Under the pieces are notes generated by a model. It worked only from the letters and a program-made list of their open reading frames with translations. It searched no databases and was not told the origin of the DNA. Below, piece by piece: positions 25,044-33,351 of a stretch of DNA of 45,437 bases (positions are counted from its first letter, which is position 1; every line of letters begins with the position of its first letter). The translations under genes were made by a program, and so were the position numbers. This DNA comes from Solirubrobacterales bacterium (GTDB lineage Bacteria > Actinomycetota > Thermoleophilia > Solirubrobacterales > Solirubrobacteraceae): NCBI GenBank assembly GCA_019244745.1, contig JAFASF010000063.1, positions 1 to 45,437 of the forward strand, in the 5' to 3' direction.

Positions 25044-26342
25044 TTGGCTGCTCGATTCGCGCCCTTTGCGGTTCGCGGCCTCAGGTACCCGGCGCGAGGC
25101 ACCATCCGGCTGCTCACGCCTTCGGGCTTTCTGTGCCTCTTCTGGCTCGCGCCGGCCGCCGCCCCGGCCATGGCCCAGCCGTCGGGCGGGTCGGGCTATT
25201 TCGTCACGTTCGCAGCCCGGTGACGCCGACGTCGGGCACGGGTCACACACACCGCGCGAGAGCCACGACCAACGAGCCAAACGTCCCCGTCAACGCGCAG
25301 CCGTCGCTGGTGACGCTCGCCCTTGGTACGTACACGATCCGCGAGCGCGCGCCACTTCGCCGGACGGCCGCTGGCGGCTGCGCAGCGTCACCTGCAACGA
25401 CGTGAGCCGGTCAACCACGCGGCCCATCCAGGTGACGATCCGCAGCGGCGCGGAGGTGACGTGTCTGTTCACGAACGCGTTCATCCCCCGGGGGGCGATC
25501 TCCCTGGCAAAGATCACCGAGGGGAACACGGGCACGACGAGCTTCCAGGTGACCCCGGTGACGGGCAAGCCGGCGCACTACGTGCAGATCGCGGTCTCGT
25601 CGAGAATCGGGGTTCCGGTCGACGCGGTACATGTGGGTCCCACGGACGCGACCGATCACCTGCGCCTGGGCGCCCACCGGATCATCGAGCAGCACCCCCA
25701 CGACATCCCCGCCGGCGGATGGACCCTCACCAAGGTGGTGTGCAACGGCGTGGACGTGCCATTCGCCCAGGGCATCGTGGTCACGCTGACGAGGAGTCAG
25801 CCGTCCGCGCGTTGCGTGTTCACCGACACGTTCACGCGAACGCCCCCGCCCGAGCCGCCCCCCGAGCCCCCCGCGCCGCCCCCGCCCGAGCCCCTGCCCC
25901 GCCCGGACCGAACCCCGACCAGCCGAGCGCACCGTACGCCGACCTATCCATCACCAAGCACGCCTCGCCGTCGACCTTGACCCGGGGGCAGGTCGTCACG
26001 AACCGGATGACGGTCACCAATCACGGACCGGACGACGCGGCGCGGGTCGTGGCAAACGACCAGCCTCTCGGATCCGCGGTTCTCGTCTCGGTCCATACCG
26101 ACGCGGGAAACTGTCACGCGAGCCTGCCGCTGGTCTGCCTGCTCGGAGCGCTTAAGCCCGGGACCCAGGTCCACATCACCGTTCGCGTGCGGCTGGGCAC
26201 GCGTTCCTCGCGGTTCACGAACCGCTCCGTCGTCGGGACCGCGACCTACGACCCCAACCTGTCCAACAACGTGGCCCAGGCGACGGTCGCGGTGCTCCCG
26301 CCCCCGCCGCCACCGCCGCCGCCACCGAGCGGGCTGGGCTGA
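25044..26342 (+). pseudogene. Secreted DUF11-domain protein gene broken by three frameshifts
   Basis: From TTG 25044 one frame encodes a signal peptide (RLLTPSGFLCLFWLAPAAAPAMA, cleavage before QPSGG) and stops at 25221. Homology-like sequence resumes in a second frame (about 25224-25355, ending LGTYTIRERAP), moves to a third frame (about 25362-25860; two units ending CLFTNAF and CVFTDTF, then a Pro/Glu linker), and returns to the first frame for a DUF11 domain (ADLSITKHASPSTLTRGQ ... YDPNLSNNVAQATVAVLP) ending in a poly-proline tail. All three shifts have the same sense, as if one base were missing each time. This may be real decay or sequencing error in C-rich runs. Intact, it would be a cell-surface protein. 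Its 3' end is antisense to rlmN. Confidence 0.7.
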
Positions 26343-27334
26343 CCCCGCCGGCTCGACCGCGCCGCCAGCTGCCCGCAGGCCGCGTCGATCTCCCTGCCCC
26401 GGGTCAGCCGGACGGTGGCGCTGATCCCCTCACGAGAGAGCACCCGCCGAAACGCCTCGATCGCCTTCGGCGAGGAGGCGTCGAAGCGCGACCTCGTCGG
26501 GTTGAACGGGATCAGGTTCACCTTGTAGACGCGCGGGTCGAGCAGCCGAGCGAGCTGCACGGCTTGGGCGTGGGAGTCGTTGACTCCCGCCAGCATCACG
26601 TACTCCACGAACACCCGGCGCCGCTTGCGCTCGTAGTGGCGCTCGCACGCCGCCAGCACATCCGCCAGCGGGTACCGGTCGTTGACCGGCATCAGCTCTG
26701 AGCGCAGTGCCTCGTCGGCAGCGTGCAGCGAGAACGCCAGCCGGATCGGCATGGGGCTCTCGGTCAGCCGTTCGATCCCCGGGATCCAGCCCACGGTCGA
26801 GATCGCCGTCCGCCGGTTGGCAACACCCACGTCCGGAAGGAGCGAGCAGGCCCCGAGCACGGCATCGAGGTTCATCATCGGCTCGCCCATCCCCATGAAC
26901 ACCGCGTGATCGACAGCCCCGGCGTGCCGGCGGAAATGGAGCGCCTGATCGAGGATCTCCGACGCGGTCAGGTTGCGTCCGAAGGACATCTGCCCGGTGG
27001 CGCAGAACGAGCAGGTCAGCGGGCAGCCCGACTGGGAGGACAGGCACAGCGAGCGCCGCCCATCCCGGTAGCGCATCAGCACGGCCTCGACCGGCTTTCC
27101 GTCCCCGGTGAGAAACAGAGCCTTGACGGTCCCGTCGCGAGCCCGCGCCTCCCGCTCGAGCGCCAGCGTCGAGAACGGCACCGTTTGCTCCAGAGCGTCT
27201 CGGAGCGCCGCCGGAACGTCGGTCATCGACCCGAACCGGTCGGCGCCTCGCGCCGCCCATCGCCAAACCTGCCCGGCGCGGTACGCGGGCTCTCCGAGCT
27301 CGGCGAGCGTTCGCTCCAGCAGCTTCAGATCCAT
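26246..27334 (-). CDS. rlmN: 23S rRNA A2503/tRNA methyltransferase RlmN (radical SAM), extended C-terminus
   Basis: Methylates C2 of adenosine 2503 in 23S rRNA and A37 of some tRNAs. The radical SAM cluster motif CxxxCxxC is Cys104, Cys108, Cys111 in GCPLTCSFCATGQ. Also seen: GMGEPMMNLDAV, STVGWIPGIERL, LAFSLHAADEALRSELMPVN, and near the end GREIDAACGQLA with the conserved Cys that forms the methyl intermediate. Length is 362 residues. After GQLAARSSRRG the frame continues for about 34 residues with ten glycines, antisense to the poly-proline end of the plus-strand gene. The start is 20 bases from the divergent rluB ATG. Confidence 0.94.
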   Translation of the reverse strand: MDLKLLERTLAELGEPAYRAGQVWRWAARGADRFGSMTDVPAALRDALEQTVPFSTLALEREARARDGTVKALFLTGDGKPVEAVLMRYRDGRRSLCLSSQSGCPLTCSFCATGQMSFGRNLTASEILDQALHFRRHAGAVDHAVFMGMGEPMMNLDAVLGACSLLPDVGVANRRTAISTVGWIPGIERLTESPMPIRLAFSLHAADEALRSELMPVNDRYPLADVLAACERHYERKRRRVFVEYVMLAGVNDSHAQAVQLARLLDPRVYKVNLIPFNPTRSRFDASSPKAIEAFRRVLSREGISATVRLTRGREIDAACGQLAARSSRRGQPSPLGGGGGGGGGGSTATVAWATLLDRLGS

Positions 27335-27340
27335 CAGGTC

Positions 27341-27346
27341 TATGGT
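27341..27346 (+). promoter_or_regulatory. TATGGT hexamer, likely -10 box of rluB
   Basis: TATGGT ends 8 bases before the rluB ATG. The rlmN and rluB starts are only 20 bases apart, so this box lies almost at the 5' end of rlmN and the two promoters must overlap. Confidence 0.45.
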
Positions 27347-27354
27347 GGCAGCCG

Positions 27355-28101
27355 ATGCGTCTCGCCAAGTTCCTCGCCTCCGCCGGCGTCGCCTCGCGGC
27401 GCGGCGCCGAGCAGCTGATCCGGACCGGGCGGGTGACGGTAGGCGGCGCCAGGGTCACCGACCCGGCCGCGACCGTGAGCCTCGATGCGGGCGACCGGGT
27501 CGCGCTCGACGGCAAGCCCGTGACCGGCTCGCCGACCCGCGTCGTCTACGCGGTCAACAAGCCCCCCGGGGTGGTCTCGACCGCGCGCGATCCTCAGGGC
27601 CGCCACACTGTGGTCTCGCTCGTTCCCGGCGAGCTCCGCCTGTATCCCGTGGGCCGACTCGACATCGACACCACGGGCTTGATCCTGCTCACCAATGACG
27701 GCGAGCTCGCGCACCGCCTCACCCATCCGCGCTTCGAGGTGCCCAAGACCTACCGGGCCACGGTCGCCCATCCGCCGGTCAAGGACGCTGCGCTGAGCGC
27801 CTTGCGCGGGGGCGTGCCGCTGGACGACGGCGTCACCGCGCCCGCCCGCGTACGTCTGCTCGGCCCCGGCACGCTCGAGCTCACGATCCATGAGGGCCGC
27901 AAGCGCCAAGTCAAGCGGATGTGTGACCACGTCGGACATCCGGTGCGGCGACTTGAGCGCGTTGCGTTCGGGCCCCTGAGGCTCGGCGACCTGAAGTCCG
28001 GCGCGCATCGCGTCCTCACCGCCGGCGAGCTCGAGGCGCTCGCCGACGCGACCGCCCGCGCTAGCGCTGGATCAGAAGCTCGTCGTTCCGAAACCGCGTA
28101 G
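27355..28101 (+). CDS. rluB: rRNA pseudouridine synthase, RsuA/RluB family
   Basis: Isomerises a uridine in 23S rRNA (or 16S for RsuA). The 248 residues have an N-terminal S4 RNA-binding domain (MRLAKFLASAGVASRRGAEQLI), NKPPGVVSTARDP, the catalytic Asp in GRLDIDTTGLILLTNDGELAHRL, and HEGRKRQVKRMCDHVGHPV. RluB is the likeliest member because mycobacterial scpAB operons carry such a gene here, but RsuA or RluE cannot be excluded from sequence. The last 41 bases overlap the convergent glycosyltransferase gene. Confidence 0.9.
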   Translation: MRLAKFLASAGVASRRGAEQLIRTGRVTVGGARVTDPAATVSLDAGDRVALDGKPVTGSPTRVVYAVNKPPGVVSTARDPQGRHTVVSLVPGELRLYPVGRLDIDTTGLILLTNDGELAHRLTHPRFEVPKTYRATVAHPPVKDAALSALRGGVPLDDGVTAPARVRLLGPGTLELTIHEGRKRQVKRMCDHVGHPVRRLERVAFGPLRLGDLKSGAHRVLTAGELEALADATARASAGSEARRSETA

Positions 28102-29695
28102 TCCTCAGCACCCGCGCGACCTCGGCCGGGGTCAGCTGCACGGGCCTCGATGACACCATCTTCAGCACCGTGAACTGAAGCGCGCGCCGCCGTGAGACCT
28201 CGTGGAACCCCGGCACGGGATACGCGGCCTGCATGACCGACGGCCACAGGTTGCAGGCCGAGCCCCACCAGCAGAAGCCGGCGCTCGCCGGCGAGGTGAA
28301 CGACACGACGTAGAACTCCCTCACCCGGGCGCCATGGCGCGGCATGAACTTCAGTCCCGGGGTGTAGAGCGACAGCGGCAGCAGGTCGCGGTAGTGCTGA
28401 ACGAGGATCGCGCGCGTGGGGCTGCCGGCGCCGGCCGGTCTCCCGGCGCCCGCGAGGCTCCCGGCGCCCGTGGGGCTCCCGCCGCCCGCGGGGCTCCCGA
28501 AAGTCGGTGCGGGGCCGAGCACGCGAGCAACCACCCGCCAGTCGGGACGCTGGTAGTTGCGATCGACGGCGACGCCGATCGTGGTGACCACGCCGATCAG
28601 GCACAGCGCGGCCGCAGCGACGAGCCCGACCGCTCGCGGCCGCGGAGCCGCCAGCCCCCCCGCGACCACGAGCGCGGCGGGCAGCCACAGCGCGAGCAGG
28701 TTGCGCGTGAGGAGGTCGTCGAAGCCGAGCGCGATCAGCACGAGGCTGATCACCAGGCCGGCGAGCGCCAGCGACCCCGCGACCAACGCGCCCCGACGCT
28801 CCGCTGCGCGGGCGCACGTCGCCAGCAGCACGAGCGCGAGCACGATGATCGCGATCGCGAGCGGCTCGAGCACGCCGCGCCCAGGCCCCTCGAAGCTGAC
28901 CGCGAACTGGGGGACGACCTGGCCGAGGCGCCGGCCGAGCGGGGCCCCGGCGATCCACCGATCCCGCCCGTTCGCGTTCTGGGCCAGCGCCAGCGCCAGG
29001 AGCCCCAGGCCGCACAGGCCCACGAACCCGAACGCGATCTGCACTTCCCGGCGGCGTCGATGCATCGCGAGCAGCCAGAGCGCCTCGGGCGCGACGATGA
29101 GGACCGCGTAGTAGTGGGTCGCGAGCGCCAGGGCCGAGGTGATGACCCAGACGGCGAGAGCCCGAGGCGTGGGGTCGTCCCGCGCGTAGGCGAAGGCGAG
29201 CAGCGAGGCGCTCGCCAGGAAGGCCAGCATCTCGTAGGAGCGGGCCTCCTGCGAGTACCAGTTGAGCAGCGGGCTGCACGCCACCAGCGCCGCCGCGATA
29301 AGTCCCGCACGGCGCGAGGAGAGCTTCGCGCCCGTCGCGAACGCGACCGGCACCAGCGCTACTCCGAGCACCGCCGACAATGAGCGCAGACCCGCCTCGC
29401 CGTAGCCGAACACCCTCGCCCAGATCCACGCCACCGAGTAGTAGAGCGGGGGCGTCGACTCGGATTGAGGGATAAGGCCGAGCATCTTGCCGGGCGAGAA
29501 GTGGACCAGCTGCGCCGTGTTCGCCTCGTCGAACCAGAACCCCTGGTGCCCGATCCGGGTGAAGCGAAGCACCGCGGCGAGCAGCGTGAGCGCCGCTACC
29601 GTCGCCGCGGTCGGTCCCGATAGCGTTCGCGCGCGCGGAGCGGCCGCGCCGGCGCCGGGGCGGCGCAGCTCACCGGCGACCGTACCGACGCTCAC
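28061..29695 (-). CDS. Membrane glycosyltransferase, GT39/ArnT-like (GT-C fold)
   Basis: Polytopic protein of 544 residues with about ten to twelve hydrophobic segments. The first outside loop has the acidic pair typical of GT-C enzymes in GFWFDEANTAQLV, followed by STPPLYYSVAWIWARVFG, LRSLSAVLGVAL and YSQEARSYEMLAFLASASL, all usual in family 39 proteins that use polyprenyl-phosphate sugars. The start is taken as GTG 29695, 8 bases after TACCAT on the minus strand; the frame is open to 29971 but that part only translates repeat DNA. A Gly/Ser/Pro/Ala 6-residue repeat lies near residues 402-425. Sugar and acceptor unknown. Confidence 0.82.
   Translation of the reverse strand: MSVGTVAGELRRPGAGAAAPRARTLSGPTAATVAALTLLAAVLRFTRIGHQGFWFDEANTAQLVHFSPGKMLGLIPQSESTPPLYYSVAWIWARVFGYGEAGLRSLSAVLGVALVPVAFATGAKLSSRRAGLIAAALVACSPLLNWYSQEARSYEMLAFLASASLLAFAYARDDPTPRALAVWVITSALALATHYYAVLIVAPEALWLLAMHRRRREVQIAFGFVGLCGLGLLALALAQNANGRDRWIAGAPLGRRLGQVVPQFAVSFEGPGRGVLEPLAIAIIVLALVLLATCARAAERRGALVAGSLALAGLVISLVLIALGFDDLLTRNLLALWLPAALVVAGGLAAPRPRAVGLVAAAALCLIGVVTTIGVAVDRNYQRPDWRVVARVLGPAPTFGSPAGGGSPTGAGSLAGAGRPAGAGSPTRAILVQHYRDLLPLSLYTPGLKFMPRHGARVREFYVVSFTSPASAGFCWWGSACNLWPSVMQAAYPVPGFHEVSRRRALQFTVLKMVSSRPVQLTPAEVARVLRTTRFRNDELLIQR
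28420..28491. repeat. 18-bp minisatellite, 4 units, inside the GT39 gene
   Basis: Four 18-base units (28420, 28438, 28456, 28474) and a partial fifth encode a 6-residue repeat of the type GSPAGA on the minus strand, in the extracytoplasmic part. Units vary at a few positions. Copy number probably varies between strains without breaking the frame. Confidence 0.85.
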
Positions 29696-29703
29696 GCTCG
29701 CGG

Positions 29704-29709
29704 ATGGTA
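29704..29709 (-). promoter_or_regulatory. TACCAT hexamer (minus strand), likely -10 box of the GT39 gene
   Basis: On the minus strand TACCAT is 8 bases from the GTG at 29695. It supports that start rather than the open frame beyond it. Confidence 0.45.
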
Positions 29710-29751
29710 ATGGTCCCCGCCCGCGAAATACGGTCGCATTCGAGCGCTCTG

Positions 29752-29812
29752 GCTTGCGGCCCGCTTGGCATCCTGCCTCGCCTGAATGGGCCGCGCCAGA
29801 GTCATCCAGCTG
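29752..29812. repeat. 61-bp palindromic repeat, copy 1
   Basis: Copy of the element at 29863-29923, same length and about 85 percent alike. Its arms GCGGCCC and GGGCCGC can form a stem around a loop of about 26 bases. Confidence 0.75.
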
Positions 29813-29862
29813 GGCGGCGCCTGGCTTCGTCCTCGTCGGCTCGCGCAGCGCTGCTGCCTCGG

Positions 29863-29923
29863 GCTTGCGGCCCGCTCGGCATCCAGCCTCGCTTAACCGG
29901 GCCGCGCCCGAGTCATCCGGCTG
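29863..29923. repeat. 61-bp palindromic repeat, copy 2
   Basis: Starts 111 bases after copy 1. Here the stem is one pair longer (GCGGCCCG with CGGGCCGC), while the loop differs more, so the pairing arms are better kept than the loop. Confidence 0.75.
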
Positions 29924-30118
29924 CCTCCTGCGTCCTCGCCAGGCATCCGCCCGTGACCACTCTCGGTGCAACCGTATTCACGGGCGGGAACCATCGGCAC
30001 GGTCTCCGACGCCCGCTATCCTCCGGCGTCGCCCGGCGTCGCGCCCCCAATCTCTTAACCCAATCGCAATCGGCGCGTTTAGCGACGCCGTGTCTCGCCG
30101 GGCACCATCTTTCTGTAA

Positions 30119-31627
30119 ATGAGACAGGACTCGAGCTCCGCCGACAGCCGGGTCGTGCTCGCGACGACGACGCCTCTGGGCGAGGCCGGCGTCGGCCACG
30201 GCGACGCGACCGTGACGCTTCCAGCCGTGCCGACGCTGGAGGCCGGCCGCGCCCTGCCGCGGGCGCGCGCGCGCCTCGCCTCGGACCGCCGCGCCGGGAG
30301 GATCGCGCTCGGCGCGCTGCTCCTTGGCGCGCTCATCGTCACCGCGTTCGCGACCGCGCATCCGAACACGCTCGTGCCGACCAGCAACCGGTCGTTCCCG
30401 CTGTGGGAGGCCGGGCCGCTGCACTACATCGATAAGGCGCTGCCGAACGACTGGAGAGCGCTGCAGATCGGTTTCAGCGTGATCGTGGTCGCGATGCTCA
30501 TCGCATACCTGGTCGTGCTGCAGTCCGTGCGGACGCTGTCGATGCGCACGATCGCGATCTTCGCGCTCGCCGCCCACGCGATCCTGCTGCTCAGCCCGCC
30601 CGGCCAGCTCACAGACCTTTTCAACTACCTGGGCTACGCCCGGCTCGGAGGCCTTCACCACCTCAACCCATACACCCACGTGATCGCCGAGGAAATACAC
30701 GATCCCGTGTTCCGCTTCACCACCTGGCATCACCTCCACAGCCCGTACGGGCCGCTGTTCACCGCGCTCACCTACCCGCTCGCGCTGATGTCGCTGCCGG
30801 CCGCCTACTGGACGCTCAAGACGATCACGGTGCTCCTGAGCCTCGCGTTCATCGCGCTGGTCTGGTACTGCGCCCGCCGACTCGGGCGCGACCCGCGATT
30901 CGCCGTGCTGTTCGTGGCGGCGAACCCGATCTTCCTCATGTACGCAATCCCCGCGTTTCACAACGACTTCTTCATGCTGGTGCCCTCGACCGCCGCGGTC
31001 GCGTTGCTGCTCGCGCGCCGCGACCGCTCCGCCGGCGCGATTCTGATGCTCGCGGTGGCGGTCAAGTTCACCGCGATTCTGCTGCTGCCGTTCCTGCTGA
31101 TCGGCGTCCGCCTGCCGCAGCGACGCCGCCGGATCCTCGAAGGTGCCGCGGTGGGCGCGATCCCGCTGATCGCGATGAGCCTCGCTCTGTTCGGATTCTC
31201 GATCCCGAATCTGCAGGATCAGAGCACGCTGCTGACGCCGTTCAGCATCCCGAACCTGACCGGTCTGGTCATCGGCGTCGGCGGGGGGGCGCCCGGGTTG
31301 CTGAGGCTCGGCACCGTGGCGCTCGTGGTCGCGGTCGCACTGTTGATCCGGCACCGGGGCGATTGGCTCTCCGGGGCCGGGTGGGCCACCTTTGCCCTCA
31401 TCGCGAGCCTCGCCTGGCTGGTGCCGTGGTACGTGGTGTGGCTGCTACCGTTGGCCGCGCTGGGCTCCAGCCTCCGTCTGCGGCGCATGGCGCTGTGGCT
31501 GACCGTGTTCCTCGTGATCGCGTTCATCCCGGCGACCGGCATGGTGCTCTACCCGGCCGGACTGAATCCGCTCGGCACGCCGGTCGGGTACGCATCTCAG
31601 GCGCTCCAGAAGAAGCTCGAGCAGTAG
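30119..31627 (+). CDS. Polyprenol-phosphate mannosyltransferase-like membrane protein (GT87/MptB-like)
   Basis: The 502 residues include about 11 hydrophobic segments after a 60-residue cytoplasmic N-terminus. The first large loop has an aspartate in QLTDLFNYLGYARLGGLHHLNPYTH, then WHHLHSPYGPLFTALTYPLAL and FHNDFFMLVPSTAAVALLLARR. This layout fits the GT87 family and the actinobacterial alpha-1,6-mannosyltransferases MptA/MptB, which extend cell-envelope glycans using polyprenyl-phosphate mannose. The exact sugar is not readable from sequence. It is divergent from the GT39 gene. No clear promoter or ribosome binding site marks the ATG. Confidence 0.72.
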   Translation: MRQDSSSADSRVVLATTTPLGEAGVGHGDATVTLPAVPTLEAGRALPRARARLASDRRAGRIALGALLLGALIVTAFATAHPNTLVPTSNRSFPLWEAGPLHYIDKALPNDWRALQIGFSVIVVAMLIAYLVVLQSVRTLSMRTIAIFALAAHAILLLSPPGQLTDLFNYLGYARLGGLHHLNPYTHVIAEEIHDPVFRFTTWHHLHSPYGPLFTALTYPLALMSLPAAYWTLKTITVLLSLAFIALVWYCARRLGRDPRFAVLFVAANPIFLMYAIPAFHNDFFMLVPSTAAVALLLARRDRSAGAILMLAVAVKFTAILLLPFLLIGVRLPQRRRRILEGAAVGAIPLIAMSLALFGFSIPNLQDQSTLLTPFSIPNLTGLVIGVGGGAPGLLRLGTVALVVAVALLIRHRGDWLSGAGWATFALIASLAWLVPWYVVWLLPLAALGSSLRLRRMALWLTVFLVIAFIPATGMVLYPAGLNPLGTPVGYASQALQKKLEQ

Positions 31628-31642
31628 CGCCACCCCGGCCGC

Positions 31643-31661
31643 GCCGGCGAAGCCCGCCGGC
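31643..31661. terminator. GC-rich hairpin after the GT87-like gene
   Basis: GCCGGCG-AAGCC-CGCCGGC, a perfect 7-bp stem starting 15 bases after the stop. No T-run follows. It lies before a fresh promoter-like region, which suits a terminator. Confidence 0.45.
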
Positions 31662-31711
31662 CGCACCGTGCGCGGCCCGCAAAGCCTTATGTCGTGATTA
31701 TTAGCGTTTTG

Positions 31712-31718
31712 TTAGCTT
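31712..31718 (+). promoter_or_regulatory. TTAGCTT, likely -10 region of the next membrane protein gene
   Basis: It lies in a locally AT-rich stretch (31686-31720), 7 bases before a TTG (31726) and 10 bases before the ATG (31729). Confidence 0.4.
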
Positions 31719-31728
31719 CCGCCGATTG

Positions 31729-33339
31729 ATGCGCCTCGAAGTTGAATCGCCTGAAACCACTCTCGTAGTTCCCGAGTACCCGCCGGCGCCCCCCGTGGCG
31801 CCGCCACGACGGCGTCGACTCGATCGCTTCGAGCTCTCGATGCTGGCGCTGTTCGGGGCGATCTCTCTCTGGGTACTGTTGCTCGATCTCTTTCAGGTGG
31901 TGGCGCATGGTCGGGTCTGGACCGGAACCGACGGCGTCTACCTCGTCGACCAGATGCAGTACCTGGCCTGGATCCACGACGCGGCCAGCCACGGGCTCGC
32001 CTCGAACCTGTTCGTTGTGCAATCCACTCCCGCGGACTACTTCCAGCCGGCGATCATGATCTCCGGGGGAATCGCCGCGCTCGGCGTCGCGCCGTGGCTG
32101 GCGCTGCTCTTGTGGAAGCCGGTCGCGGTCATCGCCGCTTTCTTCGCCGTCCGGGCGTACATGTACCGCGCCCTCGACGGGCGGTGGCCGCGCCGCGCGG
32201 CCCTCGTGATCGGGCTGTTCTTCGGCGCCATGACGTTCAGCGCGGGGGCCGTGACCGCGTTCGGCGACCTGTTTCTCGGCTTTCTGTCGTGGGGGTACAC
32301 GTTCGGCCTGCTCGCGGTCGCGGCCATGGCCGGCGCGCTTCTGTCGTACGACCGCGCTCGAACCGCGAACCGGCTCCGGTGGGCGCCCGGCGTCCTCGGA
32401 GCGATCGCCAGCCTCCTACACCCGTGGCAGGGGGAGCTCTTGATCATCCTCATCATCGGGGGCGAGCTGATGATCGAGCTCCGGCGCCGGCAGGCGTTGA
32501 CGCGCCGGCGGCTGATGCAGGCGGGAGCGACGATCCTCCTGACCGCGCTGCCGCTGTTCTACTACGTGGTCCTCACCCGCGTCGACCTCTCCTGGCACCT
32601 GGCCCGGGGGGCGAGCAAGCACTCGTTCCCGCTGCTCCCGGTCCTGCTGGCGATCGCACCGCTGGCGGTCGCGGCGATCCCCGCCTACCGGGTGCGCCCC
32701 CGCAGTTTCATCGGCGCCGCCACGCGCTTCTGGCCGCTGGCCGCCCTCGTGGTGTTCATACTCTCTGGGACGGGCTTCGCGGCCACGCCGCTGCACGCCT
32801 TCCAGGGGATCTCGATACCGCTCGCCGTGCTCGCGGTCGAGGGGGTGCAGCTCGTGCGCTGGCGCCGCTTGCGGCGCCCGAGGCTCGTGGCGGTGCTGGC
32901 CGTGCTGGCGGTCACCGTTCCCTCGCTCGTCGTGGAACTGAACAGCGCGCGCACGCTCGCCGCTCCCACCGTCGACAACGCGAACTTCATCACGAAGGAC
33001 GAGCGCGACGCGATCGGCTACCTGACCAACGACCCGCGGCCCGGCGGGGTTATGACGCGCAGCTACCTCGGCGCGATCATCCCGGGGGCGACGGGCCGCC
33101 ACACGTACGTCGGCGATTGCCTGTGGTCCGAGCCCCAGTGCTACTGGCGCGTCGGCACCACCCAGGAGCTATTCGACGGAACGCTCGGGACCGCGTTCTC
33201 CCGGAAGCTCGTGCTGGGCAGCGGCGCCCGCTTCGTGCTCGCCGACTGCAAGACCCAGGCCGACCTCGAGCGGATCCTCGGCCCGGTCGTCCGCTCCGTG
33301 CGGCACTTCGGCTGCGCTGCCGTTTACACCGTCCAGTAG
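31729..33339 (+). CDS. Polytopic membrane protein, GT-C glycosyltransferase-like, function unknown
   Basis: I do not recognise the exact family. The 536 residues start with a Pro/Arg-rich cytoplasmic stretch of about 35, then about ten transmembrane segments. The first outside loop has aspartates in WTGTDGVYLVDQMQYLAWIHDAASHG, as GT-C enzymes do, and later SLLHPWQGELLIILI. A soluble C-terminal part of about 130 residues ends with FVLADCKTQADLERIL and three cysteines. The start may also be the TTG at 31726. Between the GT87-like gene and the aromatic cluster it completes a trio of likely envelope-glycan enzymes. The TAG stop is part of the hexamer before aroH. Confidence 0.6.
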   Translation: MRLEVESPETTLVVPEYPPAPPVAPPRRRRLDRFELSMLALFGAISLWVLLLDLFQVVAHGRVWTGTDGVYLVDQMQYLAWIHDAASHGLASNLFVVQSTPADYFQPAIMISGGIAALGVAPWLALLLWKPVAVIAAFFAVRAYMYRALDGRWPRRAALVIGLFFGAMTFSAGAVTAFGDLFLGFLSWGYTFGLLAVAAMAGALLSYDRARTANRLRWAPGVLGAIASLLHPWQGELLIILIIGGELMIELRRRQALTRRRLMQAGATILLTALPLFYYVVLTRVDLSWHLARGASKHSFPLLPVLLAIAPLAVAAIPAYRVRPRSFIGAATRFWPLAALVVFILSGTGFAATPLHAFQGISIPLAVLAVEGVQLVRWRRLRRPRLVAVLAVLAVTVPSLVVELNSARTLAAPTVDNANFITKDERDAIGYLTNDPRPGGVMTRSYLGAIIPGATGRHTYVGDCLWSEPQCYWRVGTTQELFDGTLGTAFSRKLVLGSGARFVLADCKTQADLERILGPVVRSVRHFGCAAVYTVQ

Positions 33340-33342
33340 GCT
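33337..33342 (+). promoter_or_regulatory. TAGGCT hexamer, likely -10 box of aroH, overlapping the upstream stop
   Basis: The first three bases are the stop codon of the membrane protein gene. The hexamer ends 9 bases before the aroH ATG. Confidence 0.4.
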
Positions 33343-33351
33343 GCCGCGCCG

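Larger units (their letters stand above)
29710..30118. other. Gene-free region between divergent glycosyltransferase genes
   Basis: About 410 bases hold two 61-bp palindromic repeats and, near 30040-30118, a less GC-rich stretch (AATCTCTTAACCCAATCGC, GTTTAGC) that may hold the promoter of the plus-strand gene. No protein-like frame other than the repeat-derived one is seen. Confidence 0.6.

Noticed and set aside
24978-25403. Separate small gene in the frame at 25004
   Set aside because: Its end part aligns as a segment of the frameshifted secreted protein, so it is treated as part of that gene.
29696-29971. N-terminal extension of the GT39 gene by 92 codons
   Set aside because: It translates the two 61-bp repeats and has no membrane or family features; the GTG at 29695 with TACCAT upstream is a better start.
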